The notes under the pieces: model-generated
Told to the model about the DNA's origin: nothing
The model's input: only the letters and a program-made list of their open reading frames with translations
Database searches by the model: none
Shown here: in pieces, positions 53,796 through 64,000 of the stretch
Layout: every line of letters begins with the position of its first letter
How positions within the stretch are numbered: the stretch's first letter is position 1
Translations under genes and position numbers: made by a program
Assembly: GCA_020465985.1 (NCBI GenBank)
Contig: JAANYP010004686.1
Coordinates: 248,001 to 312,000 of the forward strand
From: Centrapalus pauciflorus
Taxonomy: Eukaryota; Streptophyta; Magnoliopsida; Asterales; Asteraceae
Reading direction: 5' to 3'
Length of the DNA stretch: 64,000 bases

Positions 53796-54386
53796 CTTTG
53801 CCTTGGGAATCCAATATGTAACCAGGTGCTCATCAAGTTAACCTTGTAGCCAGCATCACATAGTTGGCTTATGCTAACAAGGTTATGTTTTAGCCCAACC
53901 ACATAGGCTACTCTTTTGAACACTGCAGCACCAGCTTTAAGAGTTCCATATCCCTCAGTTGGATCCCTGTACATTGTCACCAAAGGTGACTTTTGGCCCT
54001 TTTTCAGGCCTGAGTTCACTCAGCAGTCTTTACAACCTGTCATGTGCCCTGAGCAGCCACTATCCAAGTACCAAACCTGGGAAGGTTGTTTTTCCTGCAG
54101 AGTGATAAGAGAATTATTAGTCATTTTTAGGGGAACTCATCACAGAGATGAGTTCTCCTACTTCATCAACATTTGTTGATGGATTTGAAATATCCACACT
54201 AATATTCCCTATCTGAATGGTATCAGCTTGACTACCATTCTCAGTAACTGTGCCATTTACAACACTGCCTGTGACAGCTGTGAGAGAAACAACAGAGTTA
54301 ACAGGCCTCATGTCCTCAGATTCAGGACAGTCCTTGGCCAGATGTGTCTTCTTCCCACATTTGTAACATTTTCTCTTTTTAGTATT
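53796..54386 (-). pseudogene. Second zinc knuckle and protease of the SIRE-type element
   Basis: After an in-frame TAA that ends gag, CYKCGKKTHLAKDC gives a second CCHC knuckle, then a Val/Ser/Thr-rich stretch, then VWYLDSGCSGHMTGC with the protease DSG. A TGA follows at about 54018, and a frameshift precedes integrase. Confidence 0.75.
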
Positions 54387-56855
54387 TTAGGAAGAAGATC
54401 CTTCAGAAACACATTCTGAGCTATTTTTGTTGATTCTTTCAGCAGGTTTAGCATTCTTTGTTGAATCAACAGCTTGCGTGGAGAGTTCAATAGCCACAGC
54501 TTTGACTGTCTCTTCTTTCCTCTTTTTGGGAGGACAGATGTCAAAGACAGGAAGCTTGATTGGCTTTTGAGCTTCCACAGGTTTGGGAGACTTATTCCCA
54601 GTTGTCTCAGTTTGAGCAATGGCTTTGCCTTTGCCCTTACTGGATTGTGATTTATGCTGCCTATCAGCATACTCATTGTGTCTGGTTTTGAAAAACTTAT
54701 TTTCATTTAAAACCAACTTACCACCATGATTTGAAAACTTATTTGAAATCACAGCAGTTTTGTTTTCAACATGAGACTTACCCTTGTTGAAAACAGGCTG
54801 CTTACTTTTTGAAAACTTGTTTTCAAAGTGTTTAGCATCAAAAGGATTAACACGCTTTTTACCATCAGCTTTGGAATCAGAACCTGTTTTGTCAACAGGT
54901 TTAGCATCCATAGCTTCAGTTTGAACATGTTTTCCTTTCTTTTGCTTATGTGAGCTAGCAGAGCACTTAGCAGGCTGACTTGGAGAACAAACTCCAACAT
55001 CAGCTTTTGAACTGAGTTCACACAAGCTGTCAGTATTTTGAGGCCTGACAAACCTGTTTGTTGAGATTAGTTTACCATTCACATTTTGAATGAATGTATT
55101 TGGAAGTTCACCAAGAGTGGATAAATCTTCTTTCAGATTACTTATCTCAACAATGGAAGCTGCTGTGTCAAGATCCCCTCCAAGATAGGCTTGGATTTGT
55201 GTAGGAATCTGTTGACTTATACAATGGCTGACTTTTTGTGCAGATTGGCACCAAGAGTCAACTATCTTTTGAAGCTTGGCATGCTTTATATCTGTTTCTC
55301 TCTTTTCTTCCAGTAAAATAGAGTTGATGTGTTTTAATTCATCAAGCTCAGTTTCCAACTTATGGAAACTGTCCAGTTTACTGGATTTAGTTTTAAGATC
55401 AGCTTTAAGCTTAGAGATTTCAGATAGTAAAGCATCATGCTTCTCAACAGCAGCTTTGAGATCAACAAGCATATATTCAAACATTTTAACTTTTTCTTCA
55501 GAACTGTAAGCCATAAAATTTTGTACCTTATACATCATAGTAGGATTCCAGTTCTCTAAGCTACTGAAGGCTTCAGCTTCAGCCATATCTTGTTTGAAGC
55601 TGCTTGTTGATGGGACATCAGTGTTGGCCATCAGACATTGATTATCTTCTTCATCAGATGATGAATCAGATTCCTCCCAGTCACATGTCTCTGCCATAAG
55701 TCCCTTTTGGCGATTGGAAGACACTGAGTTTTCCAATTTCCTCAGCTTAGCCATGGCCATAAGGTACTTAACCCTATAGCCATCATCCTTGTTAGTCTTG
55801 TTGGGTTTGGATGACTGACCAACAGCTTTTGACACACAGTCAGCAGCTATGTGACCAGTTTTGCCACACTTGAAGCACTCAGCTTTGGATTTGTCAAATG
55901 CCTTCTTTTTGCCAACACTTGAACCTCCTTGCAGCATGTTTCTTCCAAACCTTTTCTTGTTGAACCTTTTGACAAGCATGGCTATCATTTGCTCATCATC
56001 TTGTTCAGCAAGATCTGCAGCATCTTCTTCGTCTGACACCTCCTCCTTTTCATCATCCTGTTGATCAGGTTGAATGAACACATCACTCACCTGATTTACA
56101 GGCTGTCTCACATTAGCCACAAAGACTGCACCTCTTCTGGACATTTCCAAGGCATTTCTCTTTTGTTGCCTTGACTGTTCATCATTCAGTAAGGATCCAT
56201 ACAGATTGACCAGATCCATACTTCTGATAGTACCTGAGTTCCTTAAGATTGTTGAAAAGTAGTTCCACTCTTCAGGTAAAATGTCCAGAAATTTATTCAC
56301 CAGGGTAAGACTGTCCTTGGTGATCCCAACAGCTTTGAGATCATTCACTAGAGCAGTAAACCTAGTGTAGGTTTCAGTGAGAGTCTCCTTTGGTTTAGCA
56401 AAGAAGAGTTCATACTGTCTAACAAGATTGTTTATCTTGTTGTCCAGTGTGATTGTGGGTCCATCATAGACGGTACACAAAGTATCCCACATCTCCTTTG
56501 CTGTCTTCATTTTCTCAACCTGCTTGAACACATCATCAGGGAGAGAAATGACCAGGTTGTTTCTGGTCTTTGCATCCAGAGCCACCAATCTCTTGTCTTC
56601 ATCAGACCATTGAGCTTTAGCTTTCTCAAAGGTCCTGATTTCAGGAGCAGCTCCTTCAACCGCTGGAGTTATGGTAGTAACAGAGGTTGGCACATAGGGA
56701 CCTTCCATCACTATCTCTGGCAGTTGTACATCCAGATTCTCTAAATAGAGCATCATTCTGCACTTCCAACCAGAGAAGTTTTGATGATTAAATTTGGGAG
56801 GTTTGCCCATAGAGCCATTGTCATAGTAAGAAGAATTTGCAGCACTGTTGTCCAT
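54387..56855 (-). CDS. Gag of the SIRE-type element
   Basis: The ATG at 56855 begins MDNSAANSSYYDNGSMGKPP. The frame of about 822 codons is open. The gag core holds SGWKCRMMLYLENLD and MWDTLCTVYDGP. A CCHC knuckle CFKCGKTGHIAADC is followed by YRVKYLMAMAKLRKLENSVS and a long coiled coil (about 470-600), then a Lys-rich tail. It ends at a TAA just before the second knuckle. Long gag with a coiled-coil tail suits the SIRE/Maximus lineage. The upstream extension of this frame into the LTR is not part of it. Confidence 0.85.
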   Translation of the reverse strand: MDNSAANSSYYDNGSMGKPPKFNHQNFSGWKCRMMLYLENLDVQLPEIVMEGPYVPTSVTTITPAVEGAAPEIRTFEKAKAQWSDEDKRLVALDAKTRNNLVISLPDDVFKQVEKMKTAKEMWDTLCTVYDGPTITLDNKINNLVRQYELFFAKPKETLTETYTRFTALVNDLKAVGITKDSLTLVNKFLDILPEEWNYFSTILRNSGTIRSMDLVNLYGSLLNDEQSRQQKRNALEMSRRGAVFVANVRQPVNQVSDVFIQPDQQDDEKEEVSDEEDAADLAEQDDEQMIAMLVKRFNKKRFGRNMLQGGSSVGKKKAFDKSKAECFKCGKTGHIAADCVSKAVGQSSKPNKTNKDDGYRVKYLMAMAKLRKLENSVSSNRQKGLMAETCDWEESDSSSDEEDNQCLMANTDVPSTSSFKQDMAEAEAFSSLENWNPTMMYKVQNFMAYSSEEKVKMFEYMLVDLKAAVEKHDALLSEISKLKADLKTKSSKLDSFHKLETELDELKHINSILLEEKRETDIKHAKLQKIVDSWCQSAQKVSHCISQQIPTQIQAYLGGDLDTAASIVEISNLKEDLSTLGELPNTFIQNVNGKLISTNRFVRPQNTDSLCELSSKADVGVCSPSQPAKCSASSHKQKKGKHVQTEAMDAKPVDKTGSDSKADGKKRVNPFDAKHFENKFSKSKQPVFNKGKSHVENKTAVISNKFSNHGGKLVLNENKFFKTRHNEYADRQHKSQSSKGKGKAIAQTETTGNKSPKPVEAQKPIKLPVFDICPPKKRKEETVKAVAIELSTQAVDSTKNAKPAERINKNSSECVSEGSSS

Positions 56856-56900
56856 GGAAACTTGGGAGAATGAGAGATCTAGAATGACACACACTCTAAA

Positions 56901-56914
56901 CTGCTCTGATACCA
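56901..56914 (-). other. tRNA-Met primer binding site
   Basis: Minus strand TGGTATCAGAGCAG, two bases inside the right LTR, intact. The left LTR is followed by only the first bases of the same site. Confidence 0.88.
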
Positions 56915-56916
56915 GT

Positions 56917-58041
56917 TGTAGGTCCCGAGAGGTTCCCAAAGTATATAGTTATAAGTTGTAGAGGGGGGGTGAATACAGCAATTTAAAAACTACACACTAT
57001 TTTCTCAATGTTTGTATGTATTATTAACAATTTGTTAATTACAAACAAGCTTGAATGCGGAATAGTTCAAGCTGAGATGACAGATACAACAGTATGTTTA
57101 CTAGTCTAAGACAGACTCAAACTAGTTTACAATGAATACACTCACTAAGAAGCACTCACTGTGTTTACAAGACTCAGAGGGACAGCTTATGTAGGACAGC
57201 TTAGACACAAAGAAACTGTATTACACAAGCATGCTTGCATGCATGAAAACACACTTGCACGTTCACTCTTGGGTTTCAGCACTTAGCTTTCTTCACACTT
57301 CTTTCTGACCTTAGAAGCTTCCTTTTATACTCACTTAGAGGATCTAAGAGAAACATCTTCATTGGACGGAATGAAAAGGAAAAGTCTTGTTGAAAAGACA
57401 ACATAACCTTTTCTGCACTTTTCTGAAAAGCAGACTTGTCTTCACATGTGCAGAACTTTTGTCTTTTTTACTTTGTCTACTGTTGCATTGCCTTTAACTA
57501 ATTTAGGAATGTCAACTTTGCGTCTTTCTTCCTTGTAAAGGCCTATTTTGATATAAGAAAAAGGTCTGTCACCCTTTTTCAAATAACCTTTTGTCTTCAT
57601 GTTACAGAACAGCTTGGGCAGGCTGAGCAGTTCTGTTTTCCACTTTGTCTTCGACTTTGTAAACTGATCTTGTAGTAAAAAACAATACATGATGACTTGG
57701 AAACAAATTCCATAAAGTGTTTAGCCTGTTCACAAAGAACAGGTTCTGTACACAAAGAACAGAACACTTTAAAAACGCCCAAGCTGCTCAACAGTGTAGA
57801 GCAGCGTAGACAGTTTATGTCCAGTCTGTTCAGCAGACAGAGCAGCTTGGACAAACTGTCTTAGTTGCAACACATGCAACATATAGAACAACTTTAGACT
57901 GATATTGCAAATCATTTTCAGTTTTCAATAAGGCATATAACAGGCCTTAAATTCAACCTTCAAATGCATCAACAGGTTTGATTATAAAATCTCCCCCTCA
58001 GATGTAGAACAGGTTTGACTGAGGCCTTTTTGTGCCTAACA
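56917..58041 (-). repeat. SIRE-type LTR, right copy (1,125 bp)
   Basis: Same ends as the left copy. It serves as the 5' LTR for the internal sequence to its left, yet its own upstream side is again polypurine tract and internal sequence. Confidence 0.88.
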
Positions 58042-58338
58042 ATCTCCCCCTATTTGCAATAACCAGTCCAAGCTGGTCTTATCAAAAATCACTATATATT
58101 TTTACAGTACATTTGCTGAAATATAATTACAACATTACAGTAAAGTAAAAGATCAGTTTATATATACACTGATTCTTGACTACACTAGAACAACACATGT
58201 TCTTACAAGAGTACAACTAATGTACTAATGTATTTTTCAACTAATGTAAAAGCAAAAATTACAACTTATGTAATAATGTACGACTAATGTACAGGATGTA
58301 CAACTAATGTACAAGATGTTTGGACTGTTTGAGTTGGG
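58042..58338 (-). repeat. Duplicate of the 3' internal end and polypurine tract
   Basis: Matches 45559-45861, including the polypurine tract (atctccccctatt on the plus strand) and the palindromic array, with a few changes. It stops at gttgggag, where unrelated sequence begins. Confidence 0.88.
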
Positions 58339-58696
58339 AGCGTATTCGAACTGGCCAAATTCGAAGCAAACTTTAAGGAAACTCGAAAGGAGCGTATTTT
58401 GGTCAAACTCGAATTTTAAGAAAACCCTAATACTCCCTTGCTAAACTTGAGCGCCGCAAATTCGAAAAACGGCTAATACTTCAAGTTTTTCAAGTTTGTC
58501 AGATTAAATCAATATTTTTACAAGTAAAAAATACTGATTTTGGTCAAAAACTTGAACTACAACAAAGTATTTCCCGAAATCAGATTTGATAAGATCGAAA
58601 AACCTCAAAAATCGTGATAAAAACCGTCCAAAACGTCAAGAAACCTAGGATGTATCTTATGAACACGAAAAACACCCCAATGGCTCTGATACCACT
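58339..58696 (-). other. Leader and primer site of a further copia element
   Basis: Non-coding and rich in the words ttcgaa and actcgaa. It ends with a primer site (minus strand TGGTATCAGAGCC, 58682-58694) directly before an LTR. The rest of this element to the left has been replaced by the SIRE-type structure. Confidence 0.7.
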
Positions 58697-59274
58697 TGTA
58701 AGGTTTTTCACTCTCGTATCAATCTAGACGCGACACCGTCCAACGAGTGCGGAATCCTCGTTAGCGGCTTGACGGTAAGATCACGCACACGGAACACGGA
58801 GACTACCAAGATGTTATACGATCGACGACGAACGTACCTACACGATGATTCTCTCCGAAAACACTCTCTGAATACTAGTAAACTCGAGATCGCCTTTGCC
58901 TAATTGCTCTCCGAAATTCTGCAAAAGTCTAATAATTATTCGAGTTAATCCTTAATTATACTGACCAATTCGAGTTTGTCATAGGACAAACTCGAAACAG
59001 GCTCATGATAAATTCGAATTTACTCTAAGTTCGAATTTCACATGTCAAACTTCTATTTGAATCTATATTTTAGCTTATGTTTGAATTAATCTTTGAACTT
59101 TATGTTTGAACTTCTGGTAATACATTACATCAAGTTCAAACATACACACAATCAATATCAAACACACATAATTACATATATCAAATACTTGTAAATATTC
59201 AATACCTAGTAACATGACTTACACAAAATGCTAACTATATTTAGACTGCTATCGTCACACAGGGCGTACCAACA
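58697..59274 (-). repeat. 5' LTR of that copia element (about 578 bp)
   Basis: Begins TGTAAGGTTTTTCAC beside the primer site. I place the outer end at CCAACA (59274), giving a TGTTGGTACG start on the minus strand. The outer border is a guess, since no second copy is available. Confidence 0.55.
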
Positions 59275-60938
59275 TTAATCTTGCAAACAAATTTTCACAC
59301 TAAGATGAATACAAATAGATATGTTAATAACATACTATAGTAAAACCCAAGGTGAACCGTTTAGTTGTGGTAAGAGTTTATGTGTCAACCGCTATTTTAT
59401 GTGACACTATCTAGAGTAACAAATGTTTAATGACTCAAAATTGTCATGTTTGAAGACGGTAATAGTCAAACACTACATACAAAATAAAGTTTATAAAATG
59501 ACTTTTAATACCTATGTTTATAATCAATGTACTCAGTACTCCCATACCAATAATCAATAAAGAATTTTCATTGAACTTATAATTTAATATTTTAACTTAT
59601 TATGTGTAAGACTATTAATTAGTATATTGGTTATATATTATCATAATACCGAGATAGCAAATTGTATATTAAATGACCTAGCCTAAAAGACTTTTTTATT
59701 TTTATAAATTTTTTACAAGTATTATTTTCAGACATCTTTCACATGCATTAATCTAAGTTTTTTAATGTTATTTAACAATTTTCTTTCATTACTATTATGA
59801 CACCTTTTGTATGGTCTTAATGTAGTTGATTATGCACACAAATTTGTTTGGCGATACAATTTGATATGATATTTGTCAATCTAAGTTTATATAGTTTCCC
59901 TAACAAACATACATTTTTTATAATTACATAATCTATCTATATATATTAATAAAAGAAAACATTTCATGCCACGTTTCACTACCTCATCCATCTATATTTT
60001 TGATTTCCCGCCTTTTTTCCATAATTAGATTTCTAATTTAACTAATTTATTGTTTAAAAAATTATGAAATCTAATTCAAATACTTTCATATTTTATACAT
60101 GTAATTAAAAAATGAAATACTTTAAACATTCTAATACTAATCTAAATTTACATTTAAGATAAAAAAAAAGTTGATATTTTAATTAAATTATAATTAAAGC
60201 ATATAAAATTATTATCTTACAAATATGATATTTTCTCGGTATAAAAAAATCAATTATAATCCATGAATTGTAATTTGAGAATTCATGTTTATTTATTTAC
60301 AATATATTCAACGGTTAAATTATATATAAAATATTTTAATTAAAGGTTAGTGTTTATGTTATTTTATATAAATTGGATTTAGATGACGTATTTTGAGTTT
60401 TTCTTATTTAGAAAAAAAAATTAATCTTATTGTATTAATAATTAGATAATAATAGATTCTTTTGAAATTTATGTTTGGACGAGTTTAATGTTTATACGTT
60501 TAAATTTAAATCAAGCACACATTTTCTTATATTTTTTATATTGAACTAATCTCACATGAGTATAAAAAAGTAAAGTTAAGTTTGTGTTAAAAGTTTTTGG
60601 AAAATTTTTTTATGACATCCTACATTCATAGTATACAATATGGTATAGTTGAGAAACATTATAAATATTTAAGTTGAATTGAAATTTTGATAAACTAGAT
60701 ATATGTTTATATAACATGCATATAACAATTGTGTATTTTTTTATAAGTTCATAATCACAAAAAATAATTAGTTTTTTTAAATACTCATGTAACACCAAAT
60801 GTCACGTGTCACCTTCACATTTCATTGGAAAAAATTAATACAACATATTAATATAAAAAATAAAAGATAAAAAATTAATACAACATATTATTATAAAAAA
60901 TAAAAGATAAAAAATTAATACAACATATTATTATAAAA
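59275..60938. other. AT-rich stretch, possible Helitron remnant
   Basis: No gene. At about 59934 tctatatatattaataaaag resembles the 5' end of plant Helitrons. I found no convincing CTRR end with a hairpin, so this stays a suggestion. Bases 60834-60938 are a tandem repeat listed separately. Confidence 0.35.
60834..60938. repeat. About 40-bp tandem repeat, 2.6 copies
   Basis: Unit beginning attaatacaacatattatta and continuing with an A-rich part. The copies are nearly identical and the array ends exactly at the gypsy LTR. Confidence 0.88.
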
Positions 60939-62124
60939 TGTAACACCCTCCCCGAACCCGGAAATGCCACGTCAATACAATACACAGGTGGCAATATCTC
61001 AATAACTCAATCATGCACATGTCACAGGATAAACTGAAATCACTGATCATTTAAAACTTTCGCAATAATGTCATTAACACATCATTCACTAGATACTTAA
61101 CCCAAAAGATGCTAACATAAGCAGACTAATCAAATCATTACACAAAACCAGCATAAGACTTCCCAGCTACTCCCCAGTCCCAGATCAACAAGCACGGCCA
61201 CCAATCTCTTCCCTGATCCCCTGAACATGGTAGACTCGAATACGTAAACTCAGAAGCTCGTGAGTACGCGAGGGTTAGACTCTGCACAATAAACACATAA
61301 CATGCGTACACATAGCACATACACACAACACAACTCTATCTCTATCCCTGGCAATCAGCATCACTATACAGATATGAACACACAGCATGAGATCCATAGC
61401 CCTGCACACAGAATCACTGAAGGGGGACCCTTCCCCAGCTAACGACCGCGGCCGCGGTGGTTAGCCACAACCCTGTAGCACGGGCGCGAACCGGCTACAG
61501 GCCCTGCCGTGTATACACGCCCCAAGGACTGTTGGGGACAGTCAACCCGCGCGATCACACATCGTGAATCACCGTCCGTATGGAACTCATCACGGACCCC
61601 CGGACTGGATCTCATCTCACGCACATATATCACATATGTGAGAACAGAATCATACCTGACACCCGCGTCCCTGTCTCATACACAATACACATACACAATA
61701 CTCGCTACACAATTATGACTTGCAAAATAATCCCGGGTTTGAAAAGGACTCGAGTACTCACCAGACTGTCAGACAACCCGTCTCATTCCCTATCTCTACG
61801 ATCTCTGATTCGGCTCACCTCGCGATCGGCTCTTCCCTGCAATCATACGGATCTCAAACAATTAATCTCAATCCCAGATAACACATATAACCGACTCACA
61901 ATGAACCCATAGCCAACACGGACTCAAACAATCTTAATGGAACCCCCGAAATCAAATTAACATATAAAACAAACCCAAACACGACCCTTTAATCGAACTG
62001 AACTCGACACACAATCCCAACCGGACCCCGAAAACCCAACCGAAACCCGACCCCAAAATCCCGACGAGACCCGCTTCCATACCCAGCCTCAAGCCCATAC
62101 GGAACCCAACTCAAAACTCTACGC

Positions 62125-62240
62125 AAAACCCAGCCCAGCAGCTGACCGCGCCGCGCCCCCTGCACCTCGCGCCGCGCCCCTGCTTCCCTGCGTGTCGCGC
62201 CGCGTCCCCCTGCGCGTCGCGCCGCGACCTCCAGCCTGCA
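62125..62240. repeat. GC-rich tandem repeat in the LTR
   Basis: Three or four degenerate copies of a 25-30 bp unit built on gtcgcgccgcg with C-runs, in an otherwise moderate-GC LTR. Open frames across it are Arg/Ala/Gly-rich by-products. Confidence 0.8.
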
Positions 62241-62574
62241 CCCATCCCTGCTCTTCGATTTCCATGGCTGTCCAGGAGTTTTAAATCCTTCCATACACGA
62301 TTTTCAGCTCCAATACACCTCAATATCAACATATATTAACTCCTCATAAGCCCCACAACCAAACCTCACAAACTCATAGCATATAACAAAGAATTAAAGG
62401 TAAAGCTCATGGATTCTTACCTTTGAACTCAAGAACACAAGGAAGATGAAGATGAATCCAAGATTTTCACATTCAAATTGAAGTTAGAATTAGCTTTCCT
62501 CTGCTGGAGCTCACTAAACACACACATACACCTTTAGGGATCTCAAGAAATGGATAATGGAGAAGAGAAGGAGA

Positions 62575-62590
62575 ACACGTATATACGTGT
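62575..62590. promoter_or_regulatory. Perfect palindrome with TATA core and ACGT motifs
   Basis: ACACGTATATACGTGT is its own reverse complement. It combines a TATA-like centre with two CACGT/ACGTG arms of the type bound by plant bZIP and bHLH factors. Its place about 260 bp inside the LTR start suits a promoter (inference). Confidence 0.45.
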
Positions 62591-62850
62591 CTCTATTTCG
62601 GCCGGTCCCGAACCCATTAACCCGAACCCGATACCCCATTTTCACAATTAATATCCTTTTAACCCGTTTAACTCCACGAACCCAAATATAAAATTAATCC
62701 ACTAATATTATAACCCGGAGACACGCAACTCATAAACCCGACACGTATATATATCCACCAATCGGGATCTCATTGGCCCAACACGATATTAATTATTTAA
62801 ATATCCACTCAAATAATTACACGCAATTATCTCGAAAATGGGATGTTACA

Positions 62851-62866
62851 AATCCTCCCCTCTTAA
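62851..62866 (-). other. Polypurine tract of the gag-only gypsy element
   Basis: Minus strand TTAAGAGGGGAGGATT directly before the LTR start. Confidence 0.8.
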
Positions 62867-63676
62867 AAAGATTCCGTCCCCGGAATCTATCGCAAGCTAT
62901 TCGCATTTGAACCCTGATTGGCACAACCATTACTGATACACTTTTTCACAATGACTCTCGAAATATGTCAATCCCCTCAAATCTCTAACTCAGTTAGACA
63001 ATCCACTAATAGCTCAGTTGAATCCACCATTCGTAAAGTCTACGATTGATATATCCTCTATTCGCAGAATCTTCTCGTGGCGTCACTTCATAAGCCACTC
63101 AACCCACATATGATCTCAATACATCGGTCTTCACTCTCTTTCATCACATGCTCACATAGCTCTATATAGATCATCCACTAACACAACACATATAGATATT
63201 TCCATCGAATCACTAAACGCAAGCTCATAAACATGGTTAAACTCATAAAGGGATTAAATCCACTCTCAATAGACTAATCCACTATCACAACAGAACTCTC
63301 AACTCTTTTCACCCCAACAGATAAACGCATCTCATAAAACGCAATATCATAGATATGGGTAGCACACGCAAGAATTTAAATCCACTATCAATATAATCCG
63401 CTATCAATAGGATCAATCCACTAGCACATCACAAATACATTCACAATAACTACTCACATAGCTCAACATGATTGATCCACTAACATAACACAATGCCCAA
63501 CCCCAGAATCCTGATAACCCATCTTACCACAATATATCCCACTCTCACACACATACCCAGATATAACAATCCCATGATCACAGACACAACGAAGCAGTCA
63601 CACAACGGAACACATACTCTTATCACAGACATAACCCGATAACCCGTCCCACAACTGACACACATTCAAAGCAAGC
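62867..63676 (-). other. Non-coding sequence between gag and polypurine tract
   Basis: No pol domain in any frame. It contains loosely repeated words such as atccactatcaca, atccacta and ctcacatagctc. Confidence 0.6.
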
Positions 63677-64000
63677 TCAGAAAGACATACCCGAAACCAT
63701 ATCAGTAGCATCTCGAGCTTCCTCTGCAGTCGCCTGAAAGACCCGACCCCTTGCCCTAGCATCATGACGACTGGATGACGACGGCTCTGCTCTGGCCCCA
63801 CTAGAACTCGCACCCTGCACCGCTGGCCCCGGCTCTGGACAGTCTCGCACTCTGTGCCCCGGTCTCCCACAACGGAAGCACAATGGCTCCGGAACAGTAC
63901 ACGTGGCGGCAGCATGCCCACGCTGACCGCATCGCTAACACCTGGGCACACACGGCCCACTATGGCGACGGTGGCATCTCGGGCACTCCCGATCTCCAGC
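63677..64000 (-). pseudogene. Gypsy gag zinc-knuckle region, partial
   Basis: Reads through CPRCHRRHSG, RCGQRGHAAATC and CFRCGRPGHRVRDC, three Cys/His clusters typical of plant gypsy gag. A TAG at about 63940 interrupts the second one (TGT TAG CGA). The frame ends EEARDATDMVSGMSF, just where protease would normally begin. The N-terminal part lies right of the window. Confidence 0.8.

Larger units (their letters stand above)
44419..58338 (-). mobile_element. Large SIRE/Maximus-type copia element in a concatemer-like structure
   Basis: Two LTRs of about 1.13 kb (44427-45558 and 56917-58041) enclose 11.4 kb of internal sequence with gag, integrase, decayed RT/RNase H and a long extra 3' region. 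The outer flanks are not host DNA. Outside the right LTR, 58042-58338 repeats the polypurine tract and 3' internal sequence found at 45559-45861. Outside the left LTR, 44419-44426 repeats the eight bases that join LTR and primer site (ataccagt). The whole therefore reads as a slice of a head-to-tail LTR-internal-LTR array. Confidence 0.85.
60939..62850 (-). repeat. 3' LTR of the gag-only gypsy element (1,912 bp)
   Basis: On the minus strand it begins TGTAACATCCC after a polypurine tract and ends GGGTGTTACA. It contains a GC-rich tandem block (62125-62240) and a palindromic TATA-like site (62575-62590). Confidence 0.8.
60939..64000 (-). mobile_element. Gypsy element with gag but no pol (3' part, continues past the window)
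   Basis: From high to low coordinates: gag zinc-knuckle region (64000-63677), about 810 bp without coding sequence, polypurine tract (62851-62866), 3' LTR (62850-60939). Protease, RT, RNase H and integrase, which normally take 3 kb or more here, are absent. It is therefore a non-autonomous, gag-only type or a deletion derivative. Confidence 0.75.

Noticed and set aside
58682..58694. tRNA gene fragments (also 11027, 29553 and 56901)
   Set aside because: These are primer binding sites complementary to the tRNA 3' end, each beside an LTR; no cloverleaf surrounds them.

Overview
This is a nuclear window from a flowering plant, almost certainly a eudicot. It has GT-AG introns, AT-rich non-coding DNA, plant-type Ty1/copia and Ty3/gypsy retrotransposons primed by initiator tRNA-Met, and MULE- and Harbinger-like DNA transposons. 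I cannot name the species. Exons, LTR borders, target-site duplications (TSDs) and repeats were read by eye; nothing was aligned by computer.

One host gene is clear. It is an oxysterol-binding-protein-related protein (ORP, plant PH-domain class) on the minus strand. Nine coding exons run from 31805 down to 2227 and give 742 residues in one open frame, with every splice site canonical. The last exon, an expected 40-60 residues, was not found and probably lies left of the window. Two introns are swollen by transposons: intron 2 (7.65 kb) and intron 7 (14.8 kb).

Intron 7 (2772-17568) holds an intact Tork-like copia element (6089-11313). Its 272-bp LTRs are identical by eye, its TSD is GTACA and it has one uninterrupted gag-pol frame. 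It sits inside an older, apparently chimeric copia relative (2933-6083 plus 11319-11695). Next to these are a plus-strand copia remnant (11719-13137) and a run of palindromic MITE-like elements seated in TA/CA microsatellites (13.2-15.3 kb).

Intron 2 holds a decayed copia element (22779-29708) that lacks most of its integrase. It contains an 885-bp MULE-type MITE with a TSD, and a 2.1-kb terminal-inverted-repeat element carrying a broken copy of part of the ribosome-biogenesis gene NSA2.

Upstream of the ORP promoter the window is all transposons. In order: a TIR element filled with a G-rich minisatellite (32.3-33.2 kb); a copia fragment (33.2-34.26 kb); a gypsy LTR fragment; a decayed Tekay-type chromovirus (34.6-44.4 kb) containing a 1.55-kb long-TIR MULE; a large SIRE/Maximus-type copia element (44.4-58.3 kb) whose two LTRs are flanked on both outer sides by element-internal sequence, as in a slice of a head-to-tail concatemer; the 5' end of another copia element (58.3-59.3 kb); an AT-rich stretch; and the 3' end of a gypsy element whose gag is followed almost directly by the polypurine tract, with no pol (60.9-64.0 kb, open at the right edge).

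The ORP product should act in lipid transfer at membrane contact sites. Everything else is mobile DNA. The points most worth following are the concatemer-like SIRE structure, the chimeric Tork element, the NSA2-carrying TIR element, the pol-less gypsy element and the intact young Tork copy inside a gene.
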